Below, one piece after another: positions 8,129-17,018 of a stretch of 64,000 nucleotides of DNA. The position numbers and the translations under genes are program-made. The number at the start of each line of letters is the position of its first letter. Positions within the stretch are counted from its first letter, which is position 1. The stretch comes from Nitrospinota bacterium (lineage in GTDB: Bacteria; JADFOP01; DATKYB01): contig DATKYB010000054.1 in the NCBI GenBank assembly GCA_035528715.1, forward strand, positions 1 through 64,000, written 5' to 3'. A model generated the notes under the pieces. It did no database searches. It saw nothing but the letters and a program-made list of their open reading frames with translations, and was not told the DNA's origin.

Positions 8129-8157
8129 TTGACATATGAAAGTCTTCATTTTATATT
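8129..8157 (+). promoter_or_regulatory. Sigma-70 promoter of the SH3/anchor gene
   Basis: TTGACA (8129-8134), a 17-nt spacer and TATATT (8152-8157), about 60 nt upstream of the start codon. A weaker upstream partner, TTGACA at 8079-8084 with CATTAT 18 nt later, could give a tandem start. The rest of the gene-free stretch 7802-8219 shows nothing else beyond a short direct repeat (ATAAGTG twice, near 8061-8077). Confidence 0.75.
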
Positions 8158-8219
8158 GCCTTCAATAAAGCCACTGTGAATGGATTTCCCGGGAAGTTTA
8201 AATAGAAGGTAGATAAAAC

Positions 8220-8897
8220 ATGAAGAGACTTTTATCCATCTCAGCTATTATTTTGGTCCTATGCTTGATGTGGCAATCAAGTTGGGCCACTAATGCCTAT
8301 ATAACAGATTTTTTAAAAGTAACCCTGCGTACCGGACCTAGTACTGAAAATAAAATCATTGCAGTACTTTATTCTGGCCAAATTGTAGAAGTCCTTAATT
8401 CAGAAGGCGACTGGAGTTATGTACGCCTTTTGGAAGGTGGGATGAGCGAGAAAGAAGGCTGGATGCTAAGTCAGTATCTGATAACCCGTCAGCCATGGGA
8501 ATTGATAGCCAAATCCTTAAAGAAGGAAAATACCCTCCTCAAAGAAAACGAAAAGAAATTAACTCAAGCGCTTAATCAACAAAAAGATCTCAGAATAAAG
8601 CTTCAAGACAATACAGAAGCATTTAATAAGTTAAAAAAGGAATATGAATCTCTAAGTAAAGGTTCTACTGGCTATTTGAAGCTGAAAGAAAAATACGATA
8701 AGGCTCAATCTATATTGGAAACTGCCCAAAAAGATGTTCAAAGGCTGACAGAGGAAAACAAAAAATTGGAATCCTTGCAAAGTCATAAATGGTTTTTAAC
8801 AGGAGCTCTTGTGCTTCTCAGCGGGTTGATAATCGGTTTGCTGATAGGACGTAAGCAAAAGAAACGCAAAACACCATTCTATTCAATCCCCGGTTGA
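8220..8897 (+). CDS. SH3-domain and membrane-anchor protein (YgiM-like)
   Basis: Envelope protein of 225 aa. In order: a signal peptide (about residues 1-23, ending SSWA), a bacterial SH3 domain (about 25-90, with ITDFLKVTLRTGPS and GWMLSQYL), a long charged coiled coil (about 98-190), and one C-terminal transmembrane helix (FLTGALVLLSGLIIGLLIG) followed by a basic tail. This layout matches the SH3-and-anchor family (TIGR04211; E. coli YgiM). The SH3 domain should face the periplasm and may bind peptidoglycan; this is family inference. A consensus promoter stands upstream, so it is probably monocistronic. It converges on pstB. Confidence 0.85.
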   Translation: MKRLLSISAIILVLCLMWQSSWATNAYITDFLKVTLRTGPSTENKIIAVLYSGQIVEVLNSEGDWSYVRLLEGGMSEKEGWMLSQYLITRQPWELIAKSLKKENTLLKENEKKLTQALNQQKDLRIKLQDNTEAFNKLKKEYESLSKGSTGYLKLKEKYDKAQSILETAQKDVQRLTEENKKLESLQSHKWFLTGALVLLSGLIIGLLIGRKQKKRKTPFYSIPG

Positions 8898-8923
8898 CAG
8901 AAGTTATAAAAAATCCTGAATCT

Positions 8924-9700
8924 TTAAAAAAAATCCTCAGCAACCTTATAAAACATTTGATCATCGTGAATTTGGATATTGCTTAATTCCTGAGCAATTT
9001 TCCCATTGCTTAATACATAAACCTTATCAGATATACGTCTGGTCTGTCTTAGGCTATGGGATACTACAATGAGAGTATATTTCTGTTTGAGCTCTAAAAG
9101 AAGCTGTTCGATCCTCTTTGATGCCTTGAAATCTAGTGAGGATGTTGGTTCATCCAAGAGAATAATCTCAGGTTCTAGTGCTAGAGTTCTTGCTAAACAC
9201 AACCTCTGTTGCTGACCACCTGAAAGGATAAGGGCTGGTTTTTTTAATCTATCCTTGACCTCATCCCATAGATGAACCTGTTGCAATGAATTTATTAACC
9301 TCTCCTCTCTTTCAGAGCGGTTCAAACCTGTGATTATTTTGAGAGCAAGTGTAATATTTCGCTTTATGGTTGTAGGAAGAGGGTTGGGATGCTGAAAAAC
9401 CATTCCTATTTTTCTTCGCAAATAAACGGGTGAGGAATAGTTGCTAAGTATATTATGCCATTTATCTTGAAGCTTTATAAAAAGTTTTCCACTTGTATAG
9501 CAATTTTCCTCGATATCATTCAGCCGATTTATCGCTCTAAGCAAAGTTGTTTTGCCTGATCCCGATGGCCCGATAATCGAATTGATTTTATTTTGAGAAA
9601 AACTTGCGCTAGTGTTTTTAATAACCTCTTTACTGCCGAATCTTACACATAAGTTTTCTATGTGAATTTTCCAGTCTGATTGAAATTTTTTATCTACCAT
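8924..9700 (-). CDS. pstB: Phosphate ABC transporter ATP-binding protein
   Basis: ATPase of the high-affinity phosphate importer. The 258-aa protein has Walker A GPSGSGKTT (about residue 43), the Q-loop in GMVFQHPNPLPTTI, the ABC signature LSGGQQQRLCLAR, Walker B IILLDEPTSSLD and the H-loop VVSHSL. The phosphate-type PNPLP after the Q-loop and gene order assign it to PstB. Its start overlaps the end of pstA by 7 bp, so translation is coupled. No phoU follows; the operon ends facing the SH3 gene. Confidence 0.93.
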   Translation of the reverse strand: MVDKKFQSDWKIHIENLCVRFGSKEVIKNTSASFSQNKINSIIGPSGSGKTTLLRAINRLNDIEENCYTSGKLFIKLQDKWHNILSNYSSPVYLRRKIGMVFQHPNPLPTTIKRNITLALKIITGLNRSEREERLINSLQQVHLWDEVKDRLKKPALILSGGQQQRLCLARTLALEPEIILLDEPTSSLDFKASKRIEQLLLELKQKYTLIVVSHSLRQTRRISDKVYVLSNGKIAQELSNIQIHDDQMFYKVAEDFF

Positions 9701-10569
9701 CTTTTTTCTAACCTTTTTCTTATCATGTAAGAAACAAAGAATAGAGTCCCGGTTATCGTAAGTAATATTAAGGAAGCACCATAGCCTCTTGCTAACTCTT
9801 CAGCGGATGTATATTCAGCTGCAATATAGAATATATAAAAAGGAAGAGCCTCATATTTTGAAAAGATAGAGTCTGGAATGCCTCCAATTGCAACCACCCC
9901 GGTAAGCATAATCACAGCAGTGTCTTCAGCACATCTTCCAATTGAAAGTATAATACCGCTTAGGATATTCTTGGTTGATTGCGGTAGGCGAATATGCCAA
10001 AGATCGTCTAATTTGCTAAAGCCAAGCGAAGGACCTATGAGCTGTGATTCTTTAGGAATAGAGGATAGAGCAATTTGAGTTGTTTTTATAAGGTAAGGTA
10101 AAACCAAGAATGCCAGAGAGAGAGCAGAAACAATAAGGCATGTATTCGCTGCTGGCGTAATAAATTTATGGATGAGTAAAACCAGAGAGAACGCAAATAA
10201 TCCCATAACAATTGATGGTATTCCAGCTAAAAGATCAATGAAGAAGGAAAACATTGCTTTGAGATTAGCTGGACAGTATTCTGACAGATAAATTCCTGCG
10301 GAAATCCCTAAAGGTATTGAAATTGCTGTTGATAAAATAATAAGAAAAAATGTTCCTACCATTGCTGGCCAGATACCGTCAAATACAATTTGCTTTCCTA
10401 TCAGAGCCTTATACCAATGCACATCTCCAAAAATTAACTTTAAACCTAGGTTAGGCATACTTTTGTAAAGTAAAAATCCGATAAGGCATGCAACCACAGT
10501 TATAAGGAATATTCCACATGACCAACAGTACAAAAATAAGAAATTTTCTATAGTCTGAGTTCTTTTCAT
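9694..10569 (-). CDS. pstA: Phosphate ABC transporter permease PstA
   Basis: Inner-membrane permease subunit of 291 aa with six predicted hydrophobic segments. The binding-protein-dependent transport signature lies in the cytoplasmic loop around SLGFSKLDDLWHIRLPQS (about residues 182-199), the EAA loop that docks on PstB. It overlaps pstC by 4 bp upstream and pstB by 7 bp downstream, so the three are translated as a unit. Confidence 0.92.
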   Translation of the reverse strand: MKRTQTIENFLFLYCWSCGIFLITVVACLIGFLLYKSMPNLGLKLIFGDVHWYKALIGKQIVFDGIWPAMVGTFFLIILSTAISIPLGISAGIYLSEYCPANLKAMFSFFIDLLAGIPSIVMGLFAFSLVLLIHKFITPAANTCLIVSALSLAFLVLPYLIKTTQIALSSIPKESQLIGPSLGFSKLDDLWHIRLPQSTKNILSGIILSIGRCAEDTAVIMLTGVVAIGGIPDSIFSKYEALPFYIFYIAAEYTSAEELARGYGASLILLTITGTLFFVSYMIRKRLEKRW

Positions 10570-11417
10570 TGATCTAATCTTTTCTTGTGAATTATAAAAT
10601 AAGAACTCAAGCTTGCTAACAACATAAATATAAAAAGAATGAGGCCGGATGCAAAGATTGATTTAAACGTCAAGCTCTCAGTATCAGACGCCAAAACAAG
10701 TGCTATCTGAGCCGTCAGTGTTCTCACAGAATCAAAGAAACTGTAGGGAACCTGTGCTGCATTACCGGCGATCATCAAGGCTATCATGGTATCTCCTACT
10801 GCCCTACCGAACCCGAGAATAACCGCATTGATAATTCCAAATTTACTATAGGGTATAATAATATATATCAGTTCCTGAATAGGGGTAAAGCCTAATGCCT
10901 TTGATGATTCAATATAGCTTTTGGGAACACTTTTAAAACTATCACTAATTAAAAGCACCATGGTTGGGAGAATAAGTATGCTCAAAACAAATATAGCGCT
11001 TAAAAGACAAAACCCACTTCCTTTCCCTGAAATATCCCTGACAAAGGGTATTAAGAGAAATATTGAAACAAAGCCGTAAATAACTGTAGGTATGCTAGTC
11101 ATAAAGCGTATCAAAATATCTCCAATCTTCGCTATACCCTTATTGGCAAGACTTGATAAAAGGCAAGAAATTCCAAGACCGATCGGTAAAGCTATCGTAA
11201 CCGCTAAAACTGCAAGGATAATAGATGTGAGAGCCATTGGCAAAATCCCAAATTTTCCATATAAGGGCTGCCACTCAAAGCTTAATATATTTCTTAATAT
11301 AGCTGGCTGAAAGAGGGGTAAAGAAAAATAGATTAAAAAAAAGAGTATCAAAACTGATAGAGAAACAGCAAACAAACCAGCCAAATAAAGACATCTTTCT
11401 AATATCTTGTCTTTCAT
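10566..11417 (-). CDS. pstC: Phosphate ABC transporter permease PstC
   Basis: Second permease subunit of the phosphate importer, 283 aa, with an N-terminal transmembrane helix and five further hydrophobic segments. The EAA-type loop reads SSKALGFTPIQELIYIIIPYS, and GRAVGDTMIALMIAGN is typical of PstC. It is separated from pstS by about 105 bp that contain a terminator-like hairpin, so it is probably expressed below pstS. Confidence 0.92.
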   Translation of the reverse strand: MKDKILERCLYLAGLFAVSLSVLILFFLIYFSLPLFQPAILRNILSFEWQPLYGKFGILPMALTSIILAVLAVTIALPIGLGISCLLSSLANKGIAKIGDILIRFMTSIPTVIYGFVSIFLLIPFVRDISGKGSGFCLLSAIFVLSILILPTMVLLISDSFKSVPKSYIESSKALGFTPIQELIYIIIPYSKFGIINAVILGFGRAVGDTMIALMIAGNAAQVPYSFFDSVRTLTAQIALVLASDTESLTFKSIFASGLILFIFMLLASLSSYFIIHKKRLDQ

Positions 11418-11439
11418 ATCTTTGTTTTAGTTTTTGATA

Positions 11440-11498
11440 AAAAAATAAAAAGCCAGCTTATTTCATCATGATTCATATTTTTTAACAAGCTAGCCTTT
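11440..11498 (-). terminator. Intra-operon terminator/attenuator between pstS and pstC
   Basis: On the minus strand AAAGGCTAGCTT pairs with AAGCTGGCTTT (about 12 bp including two G-T pairs), followed by a T-rich run. Partial read-through would give more binding protein than permease, as seen in many binding-protein operons. Confidence 0.7.
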
Positions 11499-11522
11499 AC
11501 AGTAAACAAAAAGAAGTCTTAT

Positions 11523-12350
11523 CTATTGAATAGGGATAAAATTATGCTTTTTAATAATCTTTTCACCTTCGGGTCCCATGATATAATCAATAAAGGCCTT
11601 TACAAGAGGTTTTGGTTCACCTTTAGCATTTGAGTAAAGCTTTCTTACTACTTTGTATTCTCCACTTAAGGCAGTTTCCTGGGACGGTTTCACACCATCT
11701 ACAATCGGTGCTTTTACGGTTTCATCAATATGACCAATGGAGATATAACCAATAGCATTCGGATCATTTGCAACAGCTACCTTCATTGCCCCATTTGATG
11801 GGACTACGTTTGCTTTAGAACTCACCTTCCCCTTTTTTAACATTTTTTTCCAAAAGACTGCTCTGGTTCCGCTCGCTTCGTCTCTGGTATAAAGATTAAT
11901 TGTTGCATCATTCCCGTCCACATCTCTCCAATTGCTGAGCTTGCCTGAATAGATATCTTGAACCTGGCTGCTTCTAAAAGAAGAAACCTTGTTTTTTTTA
12001 TTCAAGACCACAGCAACACCGTCCAGAGCCCAAGGATATAGTTTTAAGCCATATTTTTTAATTTCTGTATCTTCCGGTTTTCTTCCAGAGTTGCCGATAT
12101 CAACGAGGCCTTCTCCAACCTTCTGGATACCAACACCACTTCCCCCGCCAGCAATGGTAATCTTAATCTTTGGATTAAAAGACATAACTCTTTTTGCCGC
12201 ATCCTTCAATACAGGAATATGGGCAGTTCCTCCAGCAATATCAATCGTTCCGCTCATTCCCTTAAAACGATCCAGCTCACCTGCTTGCGTTGCTTTGCCT
12301 ATTGATATTAAAGCTATACCCAGCAATAACACCAAAAAAAACTTCTTCAT
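11523..12350 (-). CDS. pstS: Periplasmic phosphate-binding protein
   Basis: Substrate-binding protein of the Pst importer, 275 aa. A signal peptide ends near residue 23 (KATQAGE). The mature part has GTAHIPVLKDAA, the glycine-rich TIAGGGSGVGIQ loop and TRDEASGTRAVF, whose Ser, Gly, Thr and Arg bind phosphate in this family. No lipobox cysteine is seen, so it should be soluble in the periplasm. The ATG has AAGGAG at good spacing. It is first in the pst operon. Phosphate-starvation control is expected, but I cannot make out a convincing Pho box. Confidence 0.92.
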   Translation of the reverse strand: MKKFFLVLLLGIALISIGKATQAGELDRFKGMSGTIDIAGGTAHIPVLKDAAKRVMSFNPKIKITIAGGGSGVGIQKVGEGLVDIGNSGRKPEDTEIKKYGLKLYPWALDGVAVVLNKKNKVSSFRSSQVQDIYSGKLSNWRDVDGNDATINLYTRDEASGTRAVFWKKMLKKGKVSSKANVVPSNGAMKVAVANDPNAIGYISIGHIDETVKAPIVDGVKPSQETALSGEYKVVRKLYSNAKGEPKPLVKAFIDYIMGPEGEKIIKKHNFIPIQ

Positions 12351-12396
12351 ACAAACTCCTTAGGAATGGTTGATTAAAAGATAAATATTTTTGTTT

Positions 12397-12425
12397 ATTT
12401 AGCATAAACAAAATCGATTTGTCAA
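12397..12425 (-). promoter_or_regulatory. Weak promoter candidate for pstS
   Basis: TTGACA (12425-12420) and CTAAAT (12402-12397) on the minus strand are 17 nt apart, about 47 nt before the pstS start. The poor -10 would suit an activator-dependent promoter, but no clear PhoB site was recognised. Confidence 0.35.
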
Positions 12426-12478
12426 ATAGGAAAAATCAATAATTAGATGATTTTTATCTTGAGAAACTATATTGCTCC

Positions 12479-12503
12479 CCTTTTCTTGTTTGTACAAGAA
12501 AGG
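12479..12503. promoter_or_regulatory. Inverted repeat in the pstS/12684 divergent region
   Basis: TTTCTTGT (12482-12489) pairs perfectly with ACAAGAAA (12494-12501) over a 4-nt loop, and CC/GG extend it past one bulged T. It is not followed by a T-run, so it is more likely an operator or chance palindrome than a terminator. The rest of the gene-free stretch 12351-12683 is plain AT-rich sequence. Confidence 0.35.
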
Positions 12504-12683
12504 TAAGAAAGAATATGCTTTGAAAATCTAATGTTAGTTTAAAATCCAAAAAATTTATTAATCAGAAACTTTTAAATATTTTTTAATTTTCTAATCTAAT
12601 GAATTATGATATAAGGTTCCTATCAAAAAGACTCTCATAATAATTAATATCTTTTATTTTTCTATATTGAAGGGAAAAGAGGA

Positions 12684-12932
12684 ATGGCTTCTCTTGAACC
12701 TTATTTATTATTCAGGATCTTTTTAGTTGTTTTATTTAGTAGTTATCTCATCTATACGGTCTTTGACATTATTTTCTGGTTTAAAGATCTTCCAGTTTTA
12801 TTTAAGAAATATATTTTAATATCTCTCCTTTCGTTGAGGTTTTCAGCTGTAAAAAAAGAGCTTTATACTATACTGTTTTTATCACCTATTTTAACTATTT
12901 TGGTCTGGCTTAATTTAAGAATTGTTTTTTAA
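12684..12932 (+). CDS. Small integral membrane protein of unknown function (82 aa)
   Basis: I do not recognise the family. There are two strong hydrophobic segments, about residues 7-32 (FRIFLVVLFSSYLIYTVF) and 61-78 (TILFLSPILTILVWLNL), separated by a basic loop, so it is probably a two-helix inner-membrane protein. An AAGAGGA ribosome site stands just before the ATG. It ends 2 bp before the next ORF, so the two are almost certainly co-transcribed, and together they precede the Lon-like protease, which has its own promoter. Confidence 0.6.
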   Translation: MASLEPYLLFRIFLVVLFSSYLIYTVFDIIFWFKDLPVLFKKYILISLLSLRFSAVKKELYTILFLSPILTILVWLNLRIVF

Positions 12933-12934
12933 AG

Positions 12935-13366
12935 ATGGTAAAACTTCATTTAATAAAATCTATAGTCGATTTTCTATCTAAACCTGCTTTTAAAAAGACA
13001 GCCTCAGAGGTTGCCAAGATGGCAGTAAGAGAGGCAGGGATGAAAGCAGGTATGCAAGCAGTTAACAAAACAGCAAGTGCTATCAGCAGTGCGCCAAAAA
13101 AGGTCGAGGCCTTTGTTGATAGAAAAAAAGATCAGTATCTAAAAGAAATATTAAGAGAAGCAGAGATTTTCTTTGAAAATCAAATGGATATCTTAGAAAA
13201 AAAGGTGGATAAAAAGATTACTGATATAGAAAAGCGATTGGATGATCAGATTCAGAAAGAGCTTCGAATAAAACTGAGAATTCTTATTTATACTCTTATT
13301 ACAATAATTTTAGTAAGCCTTCTTTCACTGGGATATTTCTATATAAAAAAGGTCTTCAATATTTAG
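12935..13366 (+). CDS. Coiled-coil protein with C-terminal membrane anchor (143 aa)
   Basis: Unknown family. An alanine- and lysine-rich N-terminal half (AKMAVREAGMKAGMQAV) is followed by a charged coiled coil (about residues 65-112, ILEKKVDKKITDIEKRLDD) and a single C-terminal transmembrane helix (ILIYTLITIILVSLLSLGYF, about 117-136). The expected topology is cytoplasmic with a tail anchor. It is coupled to the two-helix membrane protein upstream (2-bp gap), suggesting a joint role at the membrane. Nothing allows a functional call. Confidence 0.6.
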   Translation: MVKLHLIKSIVDFLSKPAFKKTASEVAKMAVREAGMKAGMQAVNKTASAISSAPKKVEAFVDRKKDQYLKEILREAEIFFENQMDILEKKVDKKITDIEKRLDDQIQKELRIKLRILIYTLITIILVSLLSLGYFYIKKVFNI

Positions 13367-13385
13367 AACGACTACTTTTTCATTA

Positions 13386-13414
13386 TTGAAAAAACCTTTT
13401 AATATTATTATACT
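13386..13414 (+). promoter_or_regulatory. Promoter of the Lon-like protease gene
   Basis: TTGAAA (13386-13391), 17-nt spacer, TATACT (13409-13414). The start codon is about 58 nt further on. No heat-shock-type element is evident. Confidence 0.6.
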
Positions 13415-13471
13415 GAAATATTATAGAACCATAAATTATCGAATGAATATTTTTTAAAAAGGAGGAATCTA

Positions 13472-15913
13472 TTGATTATGAAGATAAATCTTGCTTCCAA
13501 AGAGGTGCCTATTGAAAATCTGAGATGGCGTTGCGACCTAAATAAACTTACTTTTAAAGATACCTGTGAAGTCAAGGCCTGTGATGAAATTATAGGTCAA
13601 GAAAGGGCTTTAAAAGCTATTAGACTGGGTCTTGAAATAGAAGGCATGGGTTACAATGTCTTTGTAACCGGATTGGCAGGAACTGGAAGAACAACTACCA
13701 TAAAATGTCTCTTAGAAGAGATAGATAAAAAGAAAAAGCTTCCAGATGATATCTGTTATGTAAATAACTTTCAAGATCCTGATACACCTCGAGCGATACT
13801 TCTCAAACCAGGATTAGGGAAAAAATTTAAGAGGGATATGAATCTGTTAATAGAATCGATGAAAAAAAATATCCCAGAAGTATTTGAAAGTGAGGGATAC
13901 CAAAAAAAACAAAAGAATATTGTTGAGTCACTGAGAGAAAAAGGGAAGGATATCTTTAAAGAACTCGAAAAAAAACTGTCCAAAGAAGGATTTACAACTA
14001 TCCAAGTTCAGCCCGGGCAATACCTAAGGCTCGATATAGCTCCATTAGTAAAAGAAAAACCTATCAATATAGATGAATTAGAAAAAATAACAGAGGAGGG
14101 AAAATTTTCTAAAGAAGAATTTAAAAGGCTAAAAGAAAAATATAAAGAATTCAGTACAGACCTTTTAGAGACAATTAACATAAGCCAGAAGATTGAAAAA
14201 GAAATTCGTGAAAATGTTGATGAGCTCAACAAAAAAACTCTCTTGCCTCTCGTAGAAAATGCAATTTTTGAAATCAAAGTAAAATATAAAAACAAAAAGA
14301 TAGACCGATATCTAGAAGATGTTAAAACCGATATTTTAGAAAATTTTGAAAGATTTGTAAAAGACGTCTCTCAGTCAAAACATTCTCCTTTTAGAGATAT
14401 GCCTCCTAAGGAAACCTTTAATGAATATAGAGTCAATGTTCTTATAGACAATTCAGAAGTTAAGGGATCTCCGATTATTATCGAAACGAATCCAACATAT
14501 AAAAATCTATTTGGAACTATTGAGAGAGTTTTGGACCGGAGCGGTGTATGGCAGACAGATTTTACAAGGATTAAGGCAGGTTCCTTTCTTAAGGCTAATA
14601 ATGGATACCTTGTAATTAATGCACTGGATGCCATGATAGAGTCAGGGGTTTGGCAAACACTGAAAAGAACTCTAAGAAATAGGGTTATGGAGATTCAAAG
14701 TTATGACCCCTTTTACATGGCAAGCATCTCTGCATTAAAACCAGAACCAATAGAGGTGAATGTAAAGGTAGTAATGATAGGAGATAACTATCTCTATCAC
14801 CTCTTATACAATCACGACGATGACTTTAAAAAGATCTTTAAGGTAAAGGCAGAGTTTGACTCTGAAATGGATAAAAAAGAAGAAAGCATTGCCCAGTATA
14901 CCACTTTTGTTTCAAAGATATGTATCCAGGATAATCTTCTCCCTTTTGATAATAAGGCCATAGGAGCTATTATAGAATATGGTGTAAGACTGGCAGGAAA
15001 ACAATTCAAGATATCTATACGCTTTAATAAGATAGAAGAAATCGTGAAAGAAGCCAATTTTTGGGCAAAAAAAAATGGCCGCAGAATCGTTACTGAAGAG
15101 TATGTGGATGAGGCTATTAAGGAAAAATATAATAGGGTCCGACTGACAGAGGATAAACTCCAAGAGATGATTGATAGAGGAACATTAATGATAGACACTG
15201 ACGGCATGGTAGTGGGACAGGTAAATGGCCTCTCTGTCTATGATACAGGAGACTATTCCTTTGGAATCCCAACCAGAATTACTGCCAAGACATCTATGGG
15301 CAGAGACGGCATCATTAATATCGAGAGAGAGGCAGATTTAAGCGGAAAAACCCACAACAAGGGTGTCTTAATCTTAGAAGGCTATCTAAGAAGTAAGTAC
15401 GCCCAGGACAAACCCTTAACCCTCAGTTCAAGCCTCTGCTTTGAGCAATCATACGGTGGAGTAGATGGTGATAGTGCCTCCTCTACAGAAGTATATGCCA
15501 TTTTATCAAGTCTCAGCGAACTCCCCTTAAGACAGGATATTGCAGTTACAGGTTCTGTTAACCAGAAGGGAGAGATACAACCCATCGGTGGGGTAAACCA
15601 GAAAATCGAGGGGTTTTATGATGCGTGTAAGGCCAAAGGACTTACTGGAAAACAAGGGGTAATGATCCCCCATTTGAATATCGAAAATCTCGCCTTGAGA
15701 AAGGATATTGTTAAGGCAGTCGAGGAGAAAAAATTCCATGTCTATTCTGTAAAAAATATAGATGGAGGTATTGAAATCCTAACCGGAGTAAAGGCTGGTA
15801 AGATTCAGAAAGATGGAACTTATCAAAAGGGATCCGTTAATTATCTGGTCAATCAAAAACTGATGGATCTCGCAATGAAGATGAAAAAATTCGGTGAAAA
15901 GAAAAAAAAATAA
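13472..15913 (+). CDS. Lon-like ATP-dependent protease (LonB-type, AAA plus Lon protease domain)
   Basis: Cytosolic AAA+ serine protease of 813 aa. A P-loop at FVTGLAGTGRTTTIKCLL (about residues 65-82), with the unusual TGR in place of TGK, is typical of this non-classical Lon group. A long helical insert (about 115-290) follows, then a second ATPase part and a C-terminal Lon domain with the Ser in GGVDGDSASST and the Lys in GSVNQKGEIQPIGGVNQK, forming the Ser-Lys dyad. It has no N-terminal LAN domain. GGAGG lies 6 nt before the TTG at 13472; an in-frame ATG at 13478 is the alternative. It ends in an A9 run, and in the +1 frame a lysine-rich tail continues (see findings). Confidence 0.85.
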   Translation: MIMKINLASKEVPIENLRWRCDLNKLTFKDTCEVKACDEIIGQERALKAIRLGLEIEGMGYNVFVTGLAGTGRTTTIKCLLEEIDKKKKLPDDICYVNNFQDPDTPRAILLKPGLGKKFKRDMNLLIESMKKNIPEVFESEGYQKKQKNIVESLREKGKDIFKELEKKLSKEGFTTIQVQPGQYLRLDIAPLVKEKPINIDELEKITEEGKFSKEEFKRLKEKYKEFSTDLLETINISQKIEKEIRENVDELNKKTLLPLVENAIFEIKVKYKNKKIDRYLEDVKTDILENFERFVKDVSQSKHSPFRDMPPKETFNEYRVNVLIDNSEVKGSPIIIETNPTYKNLFGTIERVLDRSGVWQTDFTRIKAGSFLKANNGYLVINALDAMIESGVWQTLKRTLRNRVMEIQSYDPFYMASISALKPEPIEVNVKVVMIGDNYLYHLLYNHDDDFKKIFKVKAEFDSEMDKKEESIAQYTTFVSKICIQDNLLPFDNKAIGAIIEYGVRLAGKQFKISIRFNKIEEIVKEANFWAKKNGRRIVTEEYVDEAIKEKYNRVRLTEDKLQEMIDRGTLMIDTDGMVVGQVNGLSVYDTGDYSFGIPTRITAKTSMGRDGIINIEREADLSGKTHNKGVLILEGYLRSKYAQDKPLTLSSSLCFEQSYGGVDGDSASSTEVYAILSSLSELPLRQDIAVTGSVNQKGEIQPIGGVNQKIEGFYDACKAKGLTGKQGVMIPHLNIENLALRKDIVKAVEEKKFHVYSVKNIDGGIEILTGVKAGKIQKDGTYQKGSVNYLVNQKLMDLAMKMKKFGEKKKK

Positions 15914-15968
15914 AACCAGTTAAAAAAGGGAAAAAGCCGATAGCTAAAAAATAGTTTTAAGATTCTTT

Positions 15969-17018
15969 TTAAGACGGATTTTTTCTCGAAACAATCTCTT
16001 TTAAATTTTTATCATAGGGCGATCTTATAATCCCTTTTTCTGTAATGATTGCATCAACAAGTCTGTTAGGGGTCATATCAAAGGCGGGATTGATAACTCT
16101 AATCCCATCAGGTGCTATCCTCTTTCCGCTAAAATGAGTTATCTCATTTGAATCTCTCTCCTCGATTGGAATATCGTCTCCTGAACTCACTGACATATCC
16201 ATAGAAGATACAGGAGCAGCCACATAAAAAGGTATATTGTGTTCCATTGCTAAAATAGCTATAGAATAAGTTCCAATCTTGTTAACAACATCACCATTTG
16301 AAGCAATTCTATCCGCCCCAACAAGAACCTTATTAATATCCCCTTTTTTCATGAAATAACCCGCCATATTATCAGTTATTAAAATAACAGGAATCTTGTC
16401 CTTATTCAGTTCCCATGCTGTAAGTCGTGCTCCTTGCAAAAATGGTCTTGTCTCATCTACAAAAACATTAATTCTTTTACCATTTTTTTTGGCTGTTCTT
16501 AAAATACCTAATGCTGTCCCATAGCCAGCCGTTGCTAACGCCCCAGCGTTACAATGGGTTAAGATAGTATCTCCATCCTCAATGAGTTTTTCCCCTATAT
16601 CACCCATTTTTTTACAAATGGCGATATCTTCTTCCATAATCTTAATGGCCTCTTTTTCTATTATCTTCTTTAGAACATTAATCTTTAGATCTCTATTATC
16701 CTTTATTAGCTTCTTAATCCTATCAATAGCCCAGAACAAATTGACTGCTGTTGGTCTTGTATCTGCTAAAACCTTGCATATCTTTTCGATTTTTTCATGG
16801 AAATCTTTAAAACTAGTCGTATTAATCTTTTTTGCTCCTATGGCTATACCAAAGGCAGCCGCTACACCAATAGCTGGGGCTCCCCTGACAACCATATTCT
16901 TAATTGCAGTAGCAACTTCTCTATAATCGTTACATTCTACATAAACCTCTTCCTCGGGAAGTCTGGTCTGGTCTATTAATATAAGCCTAGTCTTTTTATA
17001 CTCTAGTGTCTTAACCAG
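15969..17018 (-). CDS. mtnA: Methylthioribose-1-phosphate isomerase, apparent CTG start
   Basis: Isomerises 5-methylthioribose-1-phosphate to methylthioribulose-1-phosphate in methionine salvage. The first ATG (16895) gives a 308-aa protein lacking its N-terminus. Upstream the same frame reads LVKTLEY...LIDQTRLPEEEVYVECNDY, the expected start of the family, back to a TAG at 17021-17019. The only plausible start is the CTG at 17018, with AAAGGGGG 8 nt upstream, giving 349 aa, the usual length. Active-site HCNAGALATAGYGTALG and VGADRIASNGDVVNKIGT are intact. The gene starts directly after the stop of the DUF167 gene. An eIF2B-like paralogue is the alternative call. No other methionine-salvage gene is nearby. 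Confidence 0.88.
   Translation of the reverse strand: MVKTLEYKKTRLILIDQTRLPEEEVYVECNDYREVATAIKNMVVRGAPAIGVAAAFGIAIGAKKINTTSFKDFHEKIEKICKVLADTRPTAVNLFWAIDRIKKLIKDNRDLKINVLKKIIEKEAIKIMEEDIAICKKMGDIGEKLIEDGDTILTHCNAGALATAGYGTALGILRTAKKNGKRINVFVDETRPFLQGARLTAWELNKDKIPVILITDNMAGYFMKKGDINKVLVGADRIASNGDVVNKIGTYSIAILAMEHNIPFYVAAPVSSMDMSVSSGDDIPIEERDSNEITHFSGKRIAPDGIRVINPAFDMTPNRLVDAIITEKGIIRSPYDKNLKEIVSRKNPS

Noticed and set aside
12684-15913. Toxin-antitoxin or phage-defence reading of the two small membrane proteins plus AAA protease
   Set aside because: The protease is a typical housekeeping Lon-like enzyme with its own promoter, and no nuclease, sensor or phage gene is nearby.
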